A stretch of DNA of 64,000 bases. It comes from UBA10649 sp965278965 (lineage in GTDB: Bacteria; Actinomycetota; Actinomycetes; S36-B12). Below are positions 1-8,924 of this stretch, piece by piece. The notes under the pieces were generated by a model. It did no database searches and had not been told where the DNA came from. It worked only from the letters and a program-made list of their open reading frames with translations. Both the position numbers and the translations under genes were made by a program. Each line of letters begins with the position of its first letter. Positions within the stretch are counted from its first letter, which is position 1. The stretch is taken from the NCBI GenBank assembly GCA_965278965.1, contig OZ257127.1:2232001-2296000 (forward strand). The letters are read 5' to 3'.

Positions 1-1
1 T

Positions 2-523
2 CCCGTCGCACTGTGCGTGCCCGCCCCGGTGGCGGCCGCCCTGTGCCCGGACGTGCCGACGGACGCGGTCGCCTGGGAGCCCGTCGTCACCGTGATCCTC
101 GTGTTCGGGGCGCGGACGTGGCCCGAGCTCGACGGTGTGTTCGTCAACCAGGACGCGGCCGTCACGTGGATCGCCGACGACGGCAGGCGGCGCGGCGACG
201 GTGCCCCCGTCCTCGTCGCCTCCACGCACCCGGTCCTGTCCGCGCGCCACCTCGAGGCGCCGGCGGCCGTCGTCCCGGCCGTGGTCGCCGCGGTGCGCCG
301 CGTCCTCGGCATCGACGCGATGCCGGACTGGGTCGACGCCATCGGCTGGCGGTTCGCCAAGCCGACCGCCGCTCGTCCCGACCTGTGCTGGCTCGCGACC
401 GGCGTGCCGCTCGGGCAGGCGGGCGACACGTGGGCGGACGGACCGCGGGTCGAGTCGGCGTGGCTGAGCGGGCGCGCCCTGGGCGCGGCTCTCGCGGCCC
501 ACGTCACCCGCGGCGCCGGGTAG
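2..523 (+). CDS. Renalase-like flavin amine oxidase, C-terminal fragment
   Basis: The frame is open from the left edge and stops at 521-523, so only about 174 C-terminal residues are visible. The visible part carries segments such as DAVAWEPVVTVIL, HPVLSARHLE and GWRFAKPTAARPD, then GDTWADGPRVESAW followed by LSGRALG. This matches the end of NAD(P)/FAD-dependent renalase-type oxidoreductases, where the last glycine-aspartate and the VE..W.SG segment close the FAD site. The Rossmann dinucleotide-binding N-terminus lies outside the window. A GTG at position 17 could start a shorter frame, but homology continues upstream of it. The family call is from pattern memory and is moderately sure; the substrate is unknown. 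Its TAG stop is part of the purA minus-10 hexamer. Confidence 0.6.
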   Translation, partial: PVALCVPAPVAAALCPDVPTDAVAWEPVVTVILVFGARTWPELDGVFVNQDAAVTWIADDGRRRGDGAPVLVASTHPVLSARHLEAPAAVVPAVVAAVRRVLGIDAMPDWVDAIGWRFAKPTAARPDLCWLATGVPLGQAGDTWADGPRVESAWLSGRALGAALAAHVTRGAG

Positions 524-526
524 GCT
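521..526 (+). promoter_or_regulatory. Minus-10 hexamer TAGGCT of leaderless purA promoter
   Basis: TAGGCT overlaps the stop codon of the upstream gene and ends 8 bp before the purA GTG. This fits a transcript that starts at or very near the start codon. No clear minus-35 is visible. Confidence 0.55.
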
Positions 527-534
527 GCGGCAAC

Positions 535-1821
535 GTGCCAGCGATCGTTCTCGTCGGAGCCCAGTGGGGCGACGAAGGTAAAGGCAAGGCGACCGACCTC
601 TTGGGCGGCCGCGTCGACTATGTCGTGCGGTACCAGGGCGGCAACAACGCCGGCCACACCGTCGTCATCGGTGACCGGAAGTTCGCCCTCCACCTCCTGC
701 CCAGCGGCATCCTGACGCCGTCCGTGGTGCCGGTCATCGGCAACGGCGTCGTCATCGACCCGGCGGTGCTGCTGGAGGAGATGGCGGGGCTGAACGGGCA
801 GGGCGTCGACACGTCGAACCTCGTCATCAGCGCCAACGCCCACCTGATCACGCCCTATCACGTGACCCTCGACAAGGTCAGCGAGCGGTTCCTCGGCAAG
901 GCCAAGATCGGCACCACCGGACGCGGCATCGGCCCGACCTACGCGGACAAGATCTCCCGGCTCGGCATCCGCGTGCAGGACCTGTTCGACCCGTCGATCC
1001 TGCGGCAGAAGGTCGAAGGGGCGCTGGAGGGCAAGAACCAGATCCTCGCCAAGGTCTTCAACCGCCGGGCCCTCGACGTCGACACCGTCTGCGAGCAGCT
1101 GCTGGAGTTCGCCGAGCCGCTGCGTCCGTACGTCGCCGACACCGCCCTGCTGCTCAACAACGCCCTCGACGCGGGGAAGGTCGTCCTCCTGGAGGGCGGG
1201 CAGGGCACGCTCCTCGACGTCGACCACGGCACCTACCCGTTCGTCACCTCGAGCAACCCGACCGCGGGCGGTGCCTCGACCGGCAGCGGGATCGGCCCGA
1301 CGCGCATCACCCGCGTGTGCGGGATCCTCAAGGCCTACACGACACGGGTCGGCTCGGGCCCGTTCCCGACGGAGCTGTTCGACGACGACGGCGAGCGGCT
1401 GCGGACCATCGGCGGCGAGCGTGGCGTCACGACTGGTCGGCCCCGGCGCTGCGGCTGGTTCGACGCCCCGGTCGCCCGCTTCGCGACCCGCATCAACGGG
1501 CTGACCGACATCTTCTTGACCAAGCTCGATGTCCTCACCGGCTGGGAGCGCATCCCGGTCTGCGTCGCGTACGACGTCGACGGCGAGCGCGTGGATGAGA
1601 TCCCGATGACGCAGACGCAGTTCCACCACGCCAAGCCGGTCTACGAGTACCTGCCGGGCTGGTCCGAGGACATCTCGGCGGCGACGTCGCTGGACGACCT
1701 GCCGCCGAACGCCCGCTCATACGTGGACTTCCTCCAGGACGTCTCGGGCACGCGGATCAGCGCCATCGGCGTCGGCCAGGACCGCGACGCGACGATCGCG
1801 ATCCACGACCTCATCGCGTAG
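535..1821 (+). CDS. purA: Adenylosuccinate synthetase
   Basis: It joins IMP and aspartate using GTP to give adenylosuccinate, the first committed step to AMP, in the cytosol. The 428-residue length is normal for the family. The N-terminus has the GTP-binding loop GDEGKGK at residues 12-18 with catalytic Asp13, and NNAGH with catalytic His41. GTTGRGIGPTYADK, TTRVGSGPFPTE and the C-terminal GVGQDRDATI are also present. The GTG at 535 is chosen because the protein begins right at PAIVLVGAQWGDEG and the minus-10 TAGGCT lies 8 bp upstream; a longer open frame upstream overlaps the preceding gene and is a shadow. The product feeds purB, which lies 3.6 kb downstream. Confidence 0.97.
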   Translation: MPAIVLVGAQWGDEGKGKATDLLGGRVDYVVRYQGGNNAGHTVVIGDRKFALHLLPSGILTPSVVPVIGNGVVIDPAVLLEEMAGLNGQGVDTSNLVISANAHLITPYHVTLDKVSERFLGKAKIGTTGRGIGPTYADKISRLGIRVQDLFDPSILRQKVEGALEGKNQILAKVFNRRALDVDTVCEQLLEFAEPLRPYVADTALLLNNALDAGKVVLLEGGQGTLLDVDHGTYPFVTSSNPTAGGASTGSGIGPTRITRVCGILKAYTTRVGSGPFPTELFDDDGERLRTIGGERGVTTGRPRRCGWFDAPVARFATRINGLTDIFLTKLDVLTGWERIPVCVAYDVDGERVDEIPMTQTQFHHAKPVYEYLPGWSEDISAATSLDDLPPNARSYVDFLQDVSGTRISAIGVGQDRDATIAIHDLIA

Positions 1822-1832
1822 GCGGGCCGACG

Positions 1833-2501
1833 ATGACCGACGCGGCGGCCGAGTCGGCGCGTTTCGTCCCGCGCGTTGATGCCCGCCCGGACGACCCGGT
1901 CTGGGCGGAGGCGACATGGCCGATGCCGAACGGTCTGGTCCTTCGCGGGGAGCACGTCACGCTGGCCCGCAGCGTCCCCGACGACGCCTACGCGATGTTC
2001 CGCGCGCTCGATGACCCGCTGGTCTGGACGCACGTGCGGGGACGGCCGGCGAACGCCGACCAGCTCGCCGCCCAGCTCGCCGACGCCGCAGGCACCGGGC
2101 GGTACCCGTTCACCGTGCGCATCGGCACGCAGGTCGTCGGGACGACGTCGTACCTGGAGGTATCGGCGGCCGATGCGCGCCTGGAGATCGGCTTCACGGT
2201 CTACGCGCGGGACGTGTGGGCGACCGCCGTCAACCCGGAGTGCAAGCTGCTGCTGATGGGGTGGGCGTTCGACCACGGCTTCGGTCGCGTGCAGCTGAAG
2301 ACCGACATCCGCAACTCCCGCAGCCAGCAGGCGATAGCCCGCCTCGGGGCGCAGTACGAGGGCGTGCTGCGCCGGTACCAGCGGCGCGCGGACGGAACCA
2401 TTCGCGACACGGTCGTCTTCTCGGTGACCGCCGAGGAGTGGCCGACGGTTCGCGACGGGCTACGCGTGCGCCTCGCGTCATACCCGCCTAGCCGACCGTG
2501 A
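1833..2501 (+). CDS. GNAT N-acetyltransferase, RimJ/RimL type
   Basis: This 222-residue protein looks like a GCN5-related acetyltransferase of the Acetyltransf_3 group, which moves an acetyl group from acetyl-CoA to an amine. Visible features are the early strand LVLRGEHVTLARS, the central LEIGFTVYARDVWAT and the later cluster FGRVQLKTDIRN followed by SRSQQAIARLGAQYEGVLRR. The last is the typical RimJ/RimL neighbour-helix and CoA-site ending. The first 30 residues are a family-variable extension. It starts 11 bp after purA and probably shares its transcript. The substrate cannot be told from sequence. A strong hairpin follows the stop. Confidence 0.85.
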   Translation: MTDAAAESARFVPRVDARPDDPVWAEATWPMPNGLVLRGEHVTLARSVPDDAYAMFRALDDPLVWTHVRGRPANADQLAAQLADAAGTGRYPFTVRIGTQVVGTTSYLEVSAADARLEIGFTVYARDVWATAVNPECKLLLMGWAFDHGFGRVQLKTDIRNSRSQQAIARLGAQYEGVLRRYQRRADGTIRDTVVFSVTAEEWPTVRDGLRVRLASYPPSRP

Positions 2502-2502
2502 G

Positions 2503-2539
2503 GTTTCGGACGGTTCCGCGGCCCAGGACCGTCCGAAAC
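2503..2539. terminator. Intergenic hairpin, 12-bp perfect stem, after the GNAT gene
   Basis: The arms GTTTCGGACGGT (2503-2514) and ACCGTCCGAAAC (2528-2539) are perfectly complementary around a 13-nt loop. It starts 1 bp after the GNAT stop codon. There is no T-tract, as is common for terminators in GC-rich actinobacteria. Confidence 0.7.
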
Positions 2540-2654
2540 GACAAGATCGGCGAAGGACCGCCGCCCGAATCATCCTGAACATTCGACAGCCCCTACCCTG
2601 CGAGCAGCGGGCACGGTACGGGTCCGCGGGTCGTCCGTCCGAGGAGCCATGCAT

Positions 2655-4001
2655 ATGTCGATCACCCCCGATCCCGCTGAGGGCCAGCGCATCCACGCGC
2701 TCGACCGCGCACACGTCTTCCACTCCTGGAGTGCGCAGGGTGCGTTGAACCCGTTGGACATCGCCGGCGCCGAGGGCTGCTACGTCTGGGACTACGACGG
2801 CAACCGCTACCTGGATCTGTCCTCGCAGCTGGTCAACGTGAACATCGGCCACCAGCACCCCAAGGTCATCAAGGCGATCCAGGACCAGGCGGCGACGCTC
2901 GCCACAGTGGCCCCGCAGCACGCCAACGCCGCGCGCGGCGAGGCGGCTCGACGGATCACCGACCTCGCCCCCGACGGCTTCCACAAGGTGTTCTTCACCA
3001 ACGGCGGCGCCGATGCGAACGAGAACGCCGTCCGCATGGCGCGCATCCACACCGGCCGCGACAAGGTGCTGTCCTTCTACCGGTCGTACCACGGCAACAC
3101 CGGCACCGCGATCCAGGCGACCGGTGACCCGCGTCGCTGGCCGAATGAGTACGCCAGCGACGTCGTCCACTTCTTCGGCCCGTACCTGTACCGCACGGCC
3201 TTCTGGGCGACGACTCCCGAGGAGGAGTGCGAGCGCGCCTTGGCGCACCTCGAGCAGGTCATCATCTTCGAAGGCCCGGCGACGATCGCGGCCATCCTGA
3301 TCGAGACCGTCGTCGGCACCGCCGGCGTCCTCGTCCCGCCGCCCGGCTACCTCCCCGGCGTCCGCGCCCTCTGCGACCGCTACGGAATCCAGCTGATCCT
3401 CGACGAGGTCATGGCCGGCTTCGGCCGAACGGGCACCTGGTTCGCGTTCGACAACTTCGACGTCGTGCCGGACCTCATCACGTTCGCGAAGGGCTCGAAC
3501 TCCGGCTACGTCCCGGTCGGCGGCGTCGTCATCTCGGACCCCATCGCGGCGACCTTCGACGAGCGCGTGTTCCCCGGCGGTCTCACCTACTCCGGGCACC
3601 CCCTCGCGACGGCGTCGATCGTCGGCTCGATCGACGCCATGGCCGAGGAGGGGATCGTCGAGAACGCGCGCCGGATCGGCGAGGACGTCCTCGGCCCCGG
3701 CCTGGCCGAGCTCGCCGAGCGGCATCCGGTCATCGGCGAGACCCGCGGCTTGGGCGTGTTCTGGGCGCTCGACCTGGTCACCGACCGGGCGACGCGCGAG
3801 CCGCTCGCCCCGTACGGCGGCACGTCGCCGGCGATGACGCAGCTCGCCGCCGAGATCAAGAAGCGCGGGGCGCTGCCGTTCACCAACTACAACCGTCTCC
3901 ACGTCGTCCCCCCGTGCACGATCACGGACGCCGAGGCGGCGGAGGGCCTGGCGATCCTCGACGAGGCCCTCGGCGCGATCGGCGGTTTCTACACCGGCTG
4001 A
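2655..4001 (+). CDS. Class III PLP-dependent aminotransferase
   Basis: It is an omega-aminotransferase of fold type I, using pyridoxal phosphate to move an amino group from an amine or omega-amino acid, probably to pyruvate or a similar oxo acid. Marks are GCYVWDYDGNRYLDLSSQL near the start, FFTNGGADANENAVRMAR (PLP phosphate site), YHGNTG, LILDEVMAGFGRTG and the PLP-lysine segment ITFAKGSNSGYVPVGG, then GLTYSGHPLA. Two in-frame ATGs exist at 2649 and 2655. The SD-like GAGGAG at 2641-2646 is only 2 bp from the first but 8 bp from the second, so 2655 (448 residues) is preferred. It resembles beta-alanine or taurine:pyruvate aminotransferases, but the substrate is uncertain. It stands alone between two hairpins. 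Confidence 0.9.
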   Translation: MSITPDPAEGQRIHALDRAHVFHSWSAQGALNPLDIAGAEGCYVWDYDGNRYLDLSSQLVNVNIGHQHPKVIKAIQDQAATLATVAPQHANAARGEAARRITDLAPDGFHKVFFTNGGADANENAVRMARIHTGRDKVLSFYRSYHGNTGTAIQATGDPRRWPNEYASDVVHFFGPYLYRTAFWATTPEEECERALAHLEQVIIFEGPATIAAILIETVVGTAGVLVPPPGYLPGVRALCDRYGIQLILDEVMAGFGRTGTWFAFDNFDVVPDLITFAKGSNSGYVPVGGVVISDPIAATFDERVFPGGLTYSGHPLATASIVGSIDAMAEEGIVENARRIGEDVLGPGLAELAERHPVIGETRGLGVFWALDLVTDRATREPLAPYGGTSPAMTQLAAEIKKRGALPFTNYNRLHVVPPCTITDAEAAEGLAILDEALGAIGGFYTG

Positions 4002-4008
4002 CGAGCCG

Positions 4009-4034
4009 CGCTGAGAGCGCAAGCGCGCTCAGCG
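4009..4034. terminator. Compact hairpin after the aminotransferase gene
   Basis: Two 12-nt arms (4009-4020 and 4023-4034) pair with one mismatch around a 2-nt AA centre. It lies 7 bp after the aminotransferase stop and before the separate purD promoter. This fits a terminator without a T-tract. Confidence 0.65.
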
Positions 4035-4139
4035 GCGGTGAGGAGGCCGGTGGCGAGCACGCGAGCACACCGGCTCAGCAGCCAGCGGGCCGCTCGGTGC
4101 GCGCGCCGCGGCCGGGCGTCCGGCTCACGCCGGCCTCAA

Positions 4140-4145
4140 TAGGCT
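4140..4145 (+). promoter_or_regulatory. Minus-10 hexamer TAGGCT of leaderless purD promoter
   Basis: TAGGCT ends 7 bp before the purD GTG. It is identical to the purA hexamer and has nearly the same spacing, so a leaderless transcript for purDBC is likely. Confidence 0.6.
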
Positions 4146-4152
4146 TGGACCC

Positions 4153-5427
4153 GTGAAGGTCTTGGTGGTTGGCTCCGGCGCTCGTGAGCACGCCCTCATC
4201 GGCGGTCTGCTGGCCGACGACGACGTGACCGAGGTCGTCGCGGCCCCGGGCAACGCCGGGATCGCCCGCGACGTGCGTACGGTCGCCGTTGACGTCCTCG
4301 ACGGCGGTGCCGTGGCGGACCTAGCCGTCGCCGAAGGCGCCGACCTCGTCGTCATCGGGCCGGAAGCGCCACTGGTCGCCGGTGTCGCCGACGCGGTGCG
4401 CGATCGCGGCATCGCATGCTTCGGCCCGAGTGCGGCGGCCGCGCGGCTCGAGGGCAGCAAGGCGTTCGCCAAGCAGGTCATGGCGGAGGCCGGCGTGCCG
4501 ACCGCCCTCGCGCATGTGTGCACGACGGTCGACGAGGTCGAGCACGCCCTGGCGGAGCTCGGCCCTCCGTATGTCGTCAAGGACGACGGGCTGGCCGCCG
4601 GGAAGGGTGTCGTCGTCACCGACGACCTGGACGCGGCCGTCGCGCACGCGCGCGCCTGCCTGGCCCGCGGAGGGGATGCGCAGGTCGTCGTCGAGGAGTT
4701 CCTCGACGGGGCCGAGGTCTCGCTGTTCGCCATCACGGACGGCACGGTCGTCCTGCCGCTCCAGCCCGCGCAGGACTTCAAGCGCGCCGGCGATGGCGAC
4801 GCCGGCCCGAACACCGGCGGGATGGGCGCGTACGCCCCGTTGCCTTGGGCGGCACCCGATCTCGTCGAGCAGGTCACGGCGCGCGTGCTGCGTCCGATGG
4901 TCGAGGCGATGCACCGGCGCGGGACGCCGTTCGCCGGGTTGCTGTACGCCGGGCTCGCGCTCACCTCTCGTGGCGTCCGCGTCGTCGAGTTCAACGCCCG
5001 CTTCGGCGATCCCGAGACGCAGGTCGTCCTCGCGAACCTGTGCACGCCGCTGGGCTCCCTGCTCCAGGCCGCCGCCACCGGAACCCTCGACCGCCTGCCG
5101 CCCCTGGCGTGGAGGCCGGGCTTCGCCGTGACCGTCGTCATCGCGGCGAGCGGCTACCCGGATGCGCCGCGGTCCGGCGACGTGGTCGACGGCCTCGAAC
5201 GGGCCGGCGAGCTGGTCGACGTCGACGTCTTCCACGCCGGGACCACGCTTCGCGACGACGGGGCCCTCGCCACGTCGGGCGGCCGGGTGCTGTCCGTCAC
5301 GGCGCGCGCCGACACGCTGGCTCAGGCGCGCGAGCGCGCCTATGAGGCGGTCGACCTCATCCACATCGAGGGCTCGCACCACCGGCGCGACATCGCGCTC
5401 GCGGCGGCCGCGGGGAGGCCGGCATGA
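4153..5427 (+). CDS. purD: Phosphoribosylamine--glycine ligase (GAR synthetase)
   Basis: It ligates glycine to phosphoribosylamine with ATP, the second step of purine synthesis. The 424-residue length is normal. The N-domain begins MKVLVVGSGAREHAL. The ATP-grasp fold shows PYVVKDDGLAAGKGVVV, VVVEEFLDGAEVSLF, the glycine-rich GPNTGGMGAYAP and the metal-binding VVEFNARFGDPETQ. The GTG start is fixed by the motif at the very N-terminus and by TAGGCT 7 bp upstream. It overlaps purB by 4 bp (ATGA), so purD-purB-purC form one operon. Confidence 0.97.
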   Translation: MKVLVVGSGAREHALIGGLLADDDVTEVVAAPGNAGIARDVRTVAVDVLDGGAVADLAVAEGADLVVIGPEAPLVAGVADAVRDRGIACFGPSAAAARLEGSKAFAKQVMAEAGVPTALAHVCTTVDEVEHALAELGPPYVVKDDGLAAGKGVVVTDDLDAAVAHARACLARGGDAQVVVEEFLDGAEVSLFAITDGTVVLPLQPAQDFKRAGDGDAGPNTGGMGAYAPLPWAAPDLVEQVTARVLRPMVEAMHRRGTPFAGLLYAGLALTSRGVRVVEFNARFGDPETQVVLANLCTPLGSLLQAAATGTLDRLPPLAWRPGFAVTVVIAASGYPDAPRSGDVVDGLERAGELVDVDVFHAGTTLRDDGALATSGGRVLSVTARADTLAQARERAYEAVDLIHIEGSHHRRDIALAAAAGRPA

Positions 5428-6857
5428 GCGCGGACGTCGCGATCCCGAACGTGCTTGCGGCGCGGTACGCCTCGTCGTCGATGACGGCGATCTGGTCCCC
5501 CGAGGCGAAGATCGTCGCCGAGCGGCGCCTGTGGCTGGCCGTCGCATCCGCCCAGGTCGCGCTCGGCCTCGACATCCCCGAGCAGGCGCTCGCGGACTAC
5601 CGCCGCGTCCTCGAGGACGTCGACCTCGGCTCGATCGCCGAGCGCGAGCGGGTGACCAAGCACGACGTCAAGGCACGGATCGAGGAGTTCAACGCCCTCG
5701 CCGGGCATGAGCACGTGCACGTGGGCATGACATCCCGCGACCTCACCGAGAACGTCGAGCAGCTGCAGATCCGCGACGCGATGCGACTCGTGCGCGATCG
5801 CTGCGTGGCGTCCCTCGACCGGCTGGCGGGCCTCGCGGTCACGTACACCGACACGGCGGTGACCGGGCGTTCGCACAACGTGCCCGCGCAGACGACGACC
5901 CTCGGCAAGAGGTTCGCGTCGGCGGCCGACGAGCTGCTGATCGCGCTGGGACGGCTTGAGGAGCTCATCGACCGGTACCCGTTGCGCGGGATCAAGGGTC
6001 CGGTCGGGACGGCCCAGGACATGCTCGACCTGATGGGCGGCGACGAGACCCGACTGGGGCGTCTCGAGGCCGCCGTGGCCGAGCACCTCGGCTTCTCCCA
6101 GGTGCTCGACAGCGTCGGCCAGGTGTACCCCCGGTCGCTCGACCTCGACGTCGTGTCCGCCCTGGCCCAGGTGGCCGCCGGGCCGTCCAGCCTCGCGACG
6201 ACCATCCGCCTGATGGCCGGCCTCGACCTCGTGACCGAGGGCTTCCGGCCCGGGCAGGTCGGCTCGTCGGCCATGCCGCACAAGATGAACTCCCGCTCCT
6301 GCGAGCGCGTGAACGGGTTCGCGGTCCTGCTGCGCGGCTACCTCACGATGGTCGCCGACCTCGCGGGGAACCAGTGGAACGAGGGCGACGTGTCTTGCTC
6401 GGTCGTGCGCCGCGTCGCGCTGCCCGACGCGTTCTTCGCGATCGACGGCCTGTTCGAGACCTTCCTCACCGTCCTCGACGACTTCGGGGCCTTCCCCGCC
6501 GTCATCGACCGGGAGCTCGAGCGGTACCTGCCCTTCCTCGCCACGACCAAGGTTCTGATGGCCGCAGTGCGCGCCGGCGTGGGCCGCGAGACAGCGCACG
6601 AAGCCATCAAGGAGCACGCCGTCGCCGTGGCCCTGGCGATGCGCGAGGAGGTCGGCGCGGACAACGACCTGCTCGAGCGGCTCGCTGCTGATCCGCGGCT
6701 CGGACTGTCGCTCGAGGACCTGCGGGCGCTGGTCGCCGAGCCACTGTCGTTCACCGGTGCCGCCGCCGGCCAGGTGCGTGCGGTCTGCGACCGCATCGCC
6801 GCGATCACCGCCGCGTACCCCGACGCCGCGGCCTACCGACCGGGAGACATCCTCTAG
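5424..6857 (+). CDS. purB: Adenylosuccinate lyase
   Basis: It splits SAICAR to AICAR plus fumarate and adenylosuccinate to AMP plus fumarate, so it serves both the IMP route and the PurA branch. The 477-residue protein belongs to the fumarase/aspartase superfamily. It shows HVHVGMTSRDLTENVEQ, TAVTGRSHNVPAQTTTLGKR and the signature loop GSSAMPHKMNS at about residues 280-290. It starts in a 4-bp ATGA overlap with purD and its stop codon overlaps the purC start by one base, so translational coupling through the operon is likely. Confidence 0.97.
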   Translation: MSADVAIPNVLAARYASSSMTAIWSPEAKIVAERRLWLAVASAQVALGLDIPEQALADYRRVLEDVDLGSIAERERVTKHDVKARIEEFNALAGHEHVHVGMTSRDLTENVEQLQIRDAMRLVRDRCVASLDRLAGLAVTYTDTAVTGRSHNVPAQTTTLGKRFASAADELLIALGRLEELIDRYPLRGIKGPVGTAQDMLDLMGGDETRLGRLEAAVAEHLGFSQVLDSVGQVYPRSLDLDVVSALAQVAAGPSSLATTIRLMAGLDLVTEGFRPGQVGSSAMPHKMNSRSCERVNGFAVLLRGYLTMVADLAGNQWNEGDVSCSVVRRVALPDAFFAIDGLFETFLTVLDDFGAFPAVIDRELERYLPFLATTKVLMAAVRAGVGRETAHEAIKEHAVAVALAMREEVGADNDLLERLAADPRLGLSLEDLRALVAEPLSFTGAAAGQVRAVCDRIAAITAAYPDAAAYRPGDIL

Positions 6858-7759
6858 TGGACACCGCGATCAGCCCGTCGGACTACGGCCTGCCGCCGGA
6901 GTACGAGCACGTCTACTCCGGCAAGGTGCGCGACCTGTACCGGACGCCCGAAGGCAAGCTGTTGTTCGTCGCCAGCGACCGGATCTCCGCGTACGACTGG
7001 GTCCTGCCCACCCCGATCCCGGACAAGGGCCGCATCCTCACCAAGCTGTCGAGCTGGTGGTTCAAGCGGCTGCAGGGGGTCGTGCCGACCCATGTGGCCG
7101 GCGGGCGGATCCCGAAGGCGGTCGCCGGTCGGGCGATGCTGTGCGAGGAGCTGGAGATGCTGCCGGTCGAGTGCGTCGTGCGCGGCTATCTCGCCGGCTC
7201 CGCGCTCACGTCGTACCTCCAGACGCGCTCGATCTGCGGCCTCGGGCTGCCACCGGGTCTGAAGGACGGCTCGCTGTTGCCCAAGCCGATCTTCACGCCG
7301 GCGACAAAGGCCGCCCTCGGCGACCACGACGAGAACGTCACGTTCGACGAGGTCGTCGTCGCAATCGGGCAGGAGGAGGCGCAGGAGCTCAAGCGCATGT
7401 CGCTCGACGTGTACATGCGCGCGGCCGAGATCGCCGCCGAGCGCGGGCTCATCCTCGCCGACACGAAGTTCGAGTTCGGCATTGCGCGAACCGGCAAGAA
7501 CGCTGGCCTGGTCGTCCTCGCCGACGAGGTCCTCACGCCGGACTCATCGCGCTTCTGGTCCGCCGACACCTGGGCGCCGGGAGTACCGCAGCCGTCGTTT
7601 GACAAGCAGTTCGTCCGTGACTGGTTGACGTCCCCGGAGTCCGGCTGGGACCGCAGCTCCGGCGAGGCGCCGCCTGCGCTGCCCGACGACGTCGTCGAGG
7701 CGACCCGGGCGAAGTACGTGGAGGCCTACGAGCGGCTGACAGGCGAGACCTTCGGATGA
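6857..7759 (+). CDS. purC: SAICAR synthase
   Basis: It condenses CAIR with aspartate using ATP to give SAICAR. The 300-residue protein has the N-terminal YSGKVRDLYRTPEGKLLFVA and SDRISAYDW segments. It also has VECVVRGYLAGSA, LADTKFEFG, LADEVLTPDSSRFWSADT and the late QFVRDWL, all typical of the actinobacterial/fungal-size form of the enzyme. The GTG start shares one base with the purB stop. The end overlaps the downstream epimerase by 4 bp, so that gene is cotranscribed. Confidence 0.97.
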   Translation: MDTAISPSDYGLPPEYEHVYSGKVRDLYRTPEGKLLFVASDRISAYDWVLPTPIPDKGRILTKLSSWWFKRLQGVVPTHVAGGRIPKAVAGRAMLCEELEMLPVECVVRGYLAGSALTSYLQTRSICGLGLPPGLKDGSLLPKPIFTPATKAALGDHDENVTFDEVVVAIGQEEAQELKRMSLDVYMRAAEIAAERGLILADTKFEFGIARTGKNAGLVVLADEVLTPDSSRFWSADTWAPGVPQPSFDKQFVRDWLTSPESGWDRSSGEAPPALPDDVVEATRAKYVEAYERLTGETFG

Positions 7760-8724
7760 CCACCTGGCTGGTGGTGGGCGGGGCGGGCTACATCGGCTCG
7801 CACGTCACGCGCTCCCTGCTGGCCTCCGGCCGCCGGGTCGTCGTCCTCGACGACTTCTCCGCCGGGCTTGCCCGCCGGGTGCCGGACGGCGTGCCCGTCG
7901 TCGCGGCCGCCGCCCAGGACACCGAGGCGGTCCGGGCCGCGATCGAGGAGCACGACGTCACCGGGGTCGTCCATCTGGCGGCGAAGAAGGCCGCCGGGGA
8001 GTCGGTCGACCTGCCCGAGCTGTACTTCCGGGAGAACGTCGGCGGGCTCGTGTCGGTGCTCGAGGCCATGCGGGCGACCGCCGTCACCAGGCTCGTCTAC
8101 TCGTCGTCCGCCGCCGTGTACGGGACGCCGACGGCGAACCCCGTGGTCGAGGACTCCCCGCTCCACGCGGAGTCGCCGTACGGGGAGACCAAGGTCGTCG
8201 GCGAGTGGATGGCCCGTGATGCCGGTGTCGCCTGGGGGCTGTCGTGGGCGGCGCTGCGCTACTTCAACGTCGCCGGTTCGGGCGCCGACGTGCTCGGGGA
8301 CAACAGCGTCGCCAACCTCATCCCGATGGTCTTCCGCGCCCTGGACCGTGGTGAACAGCCGCGGATCTTCGGCGACGACTACCCGACGCCGGACGGCACG
8401 TGCGTACGCGACTACATCCACGTGACCGACCTCGCCGAGGCGCACGTCGCCGCTGCGGCCCACTGCGAGCAGGGCGCCCGGGCCGATGCCTTCAACGTCG
8501 GCCGCGGGCTGGGGTCGAGCGTGCGCGAGGTCATGGACGAGGTCAGCGCCGTCGTGGGACGCGACATCGACCCGCTGGTGGTCGGCCGTCGGGCCGGCGA
8601 CCCGCCGGCGACCTTCGCCGCCACGGACAAGATCGCCGACGTCCTGGGCTGGCGGGCCTCGCTGGACCTGCGCGCAATGGTCGCGTCGGCCTGGAGCGCC
8701 TGGCAGGCCCACCCCGGCGCCTAG
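7756..8724 (+). CDS. galE: UDP-glucose 4-epimerase-type NAD-dependent epimerase
   Basis: It is an extended short-chain dehydrogenase that most likely interconverts UDP-glucose and UDP-galactose for cell-envelope sugars. The NAD-binding GGAGYIGSH is at residues 8-16. The catalytic YGETK begins near residue 142 after a serine-rich YSSSAAVYG segment. DGTCVRDYIHVTDLAEAH and FNVGRG follow. At 322 residues it has normal length. It overlaps purC by 4 bp, so this sugar enzyme rides on the purine transcript. Specificity (UDP-Glc or another UDP-hexose) is inferred only from family similarity. Confidence 0.88.
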   Translation: MTTWLVVGGAGYIGSHVTRSLLASGRRVVVLDDFSAGLARRVPDGVPVVAAAAQDTEAVRAAIEEHDVTGVVHLAAKKAAGESVDLPELYFRENVGGLVSVLEAMRATAVTRLVYSSSAAVYGTPTANPVVEDSPLHAESPYGETKVVGEWMARDAGVAWGLSWAALRYFNVAGSGADVLGDNSVANLIPMVFRALDRGEQPRIFGDDYPTPDGTCVRDYIHVTDLAEAHVAAAAHCEQGARADAFNVGRGLGSSVREVMDEVSAVVGRDIDPLVVGRRAGDPPATFAATDKIADVLGWRASLDLRAMVASAWSAWQAHPGA

Positions 8725-8770
8725 CCACCCCCACTCCCCCCACTCCCCCGCGCCCCCCGCCACCCCCGAA

Positions 8771-8837
8771 CGTCCCGCTTTCCGGGACGTGCGGCACGAC
8801 ACGCCCGGGATCGTGCGCGTGTCGTGCCGGACGTCCC
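8771..8837. terminator. Three-armed inverted-repeat structure between galE and purS
   Basis: Arm 2 (8784-8803) and arm 3 (8818-8837) are 20-nt inverted copies with one mismatch around a 14-nt loop. In front, CGTCCCG (8771-8777) can instead pair with CGGGACG (8783-8789), the outer edge of arm 2. Arm 2 therefore has two mutually exclusive partners. A terminator closing the galE operon is the simplest reading; an attenuator for purSQL is possible. Confidence 0.55.
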
Positions 8838-8924
8838 ACCGGCGGCGTCCATCGGGCGGGTCGGCGGCGTCCGGCTGCAAGATAAGGTTGGCGCGCAGGA
8901 GCCCCTCGAATCGCTGGAGTGCCC

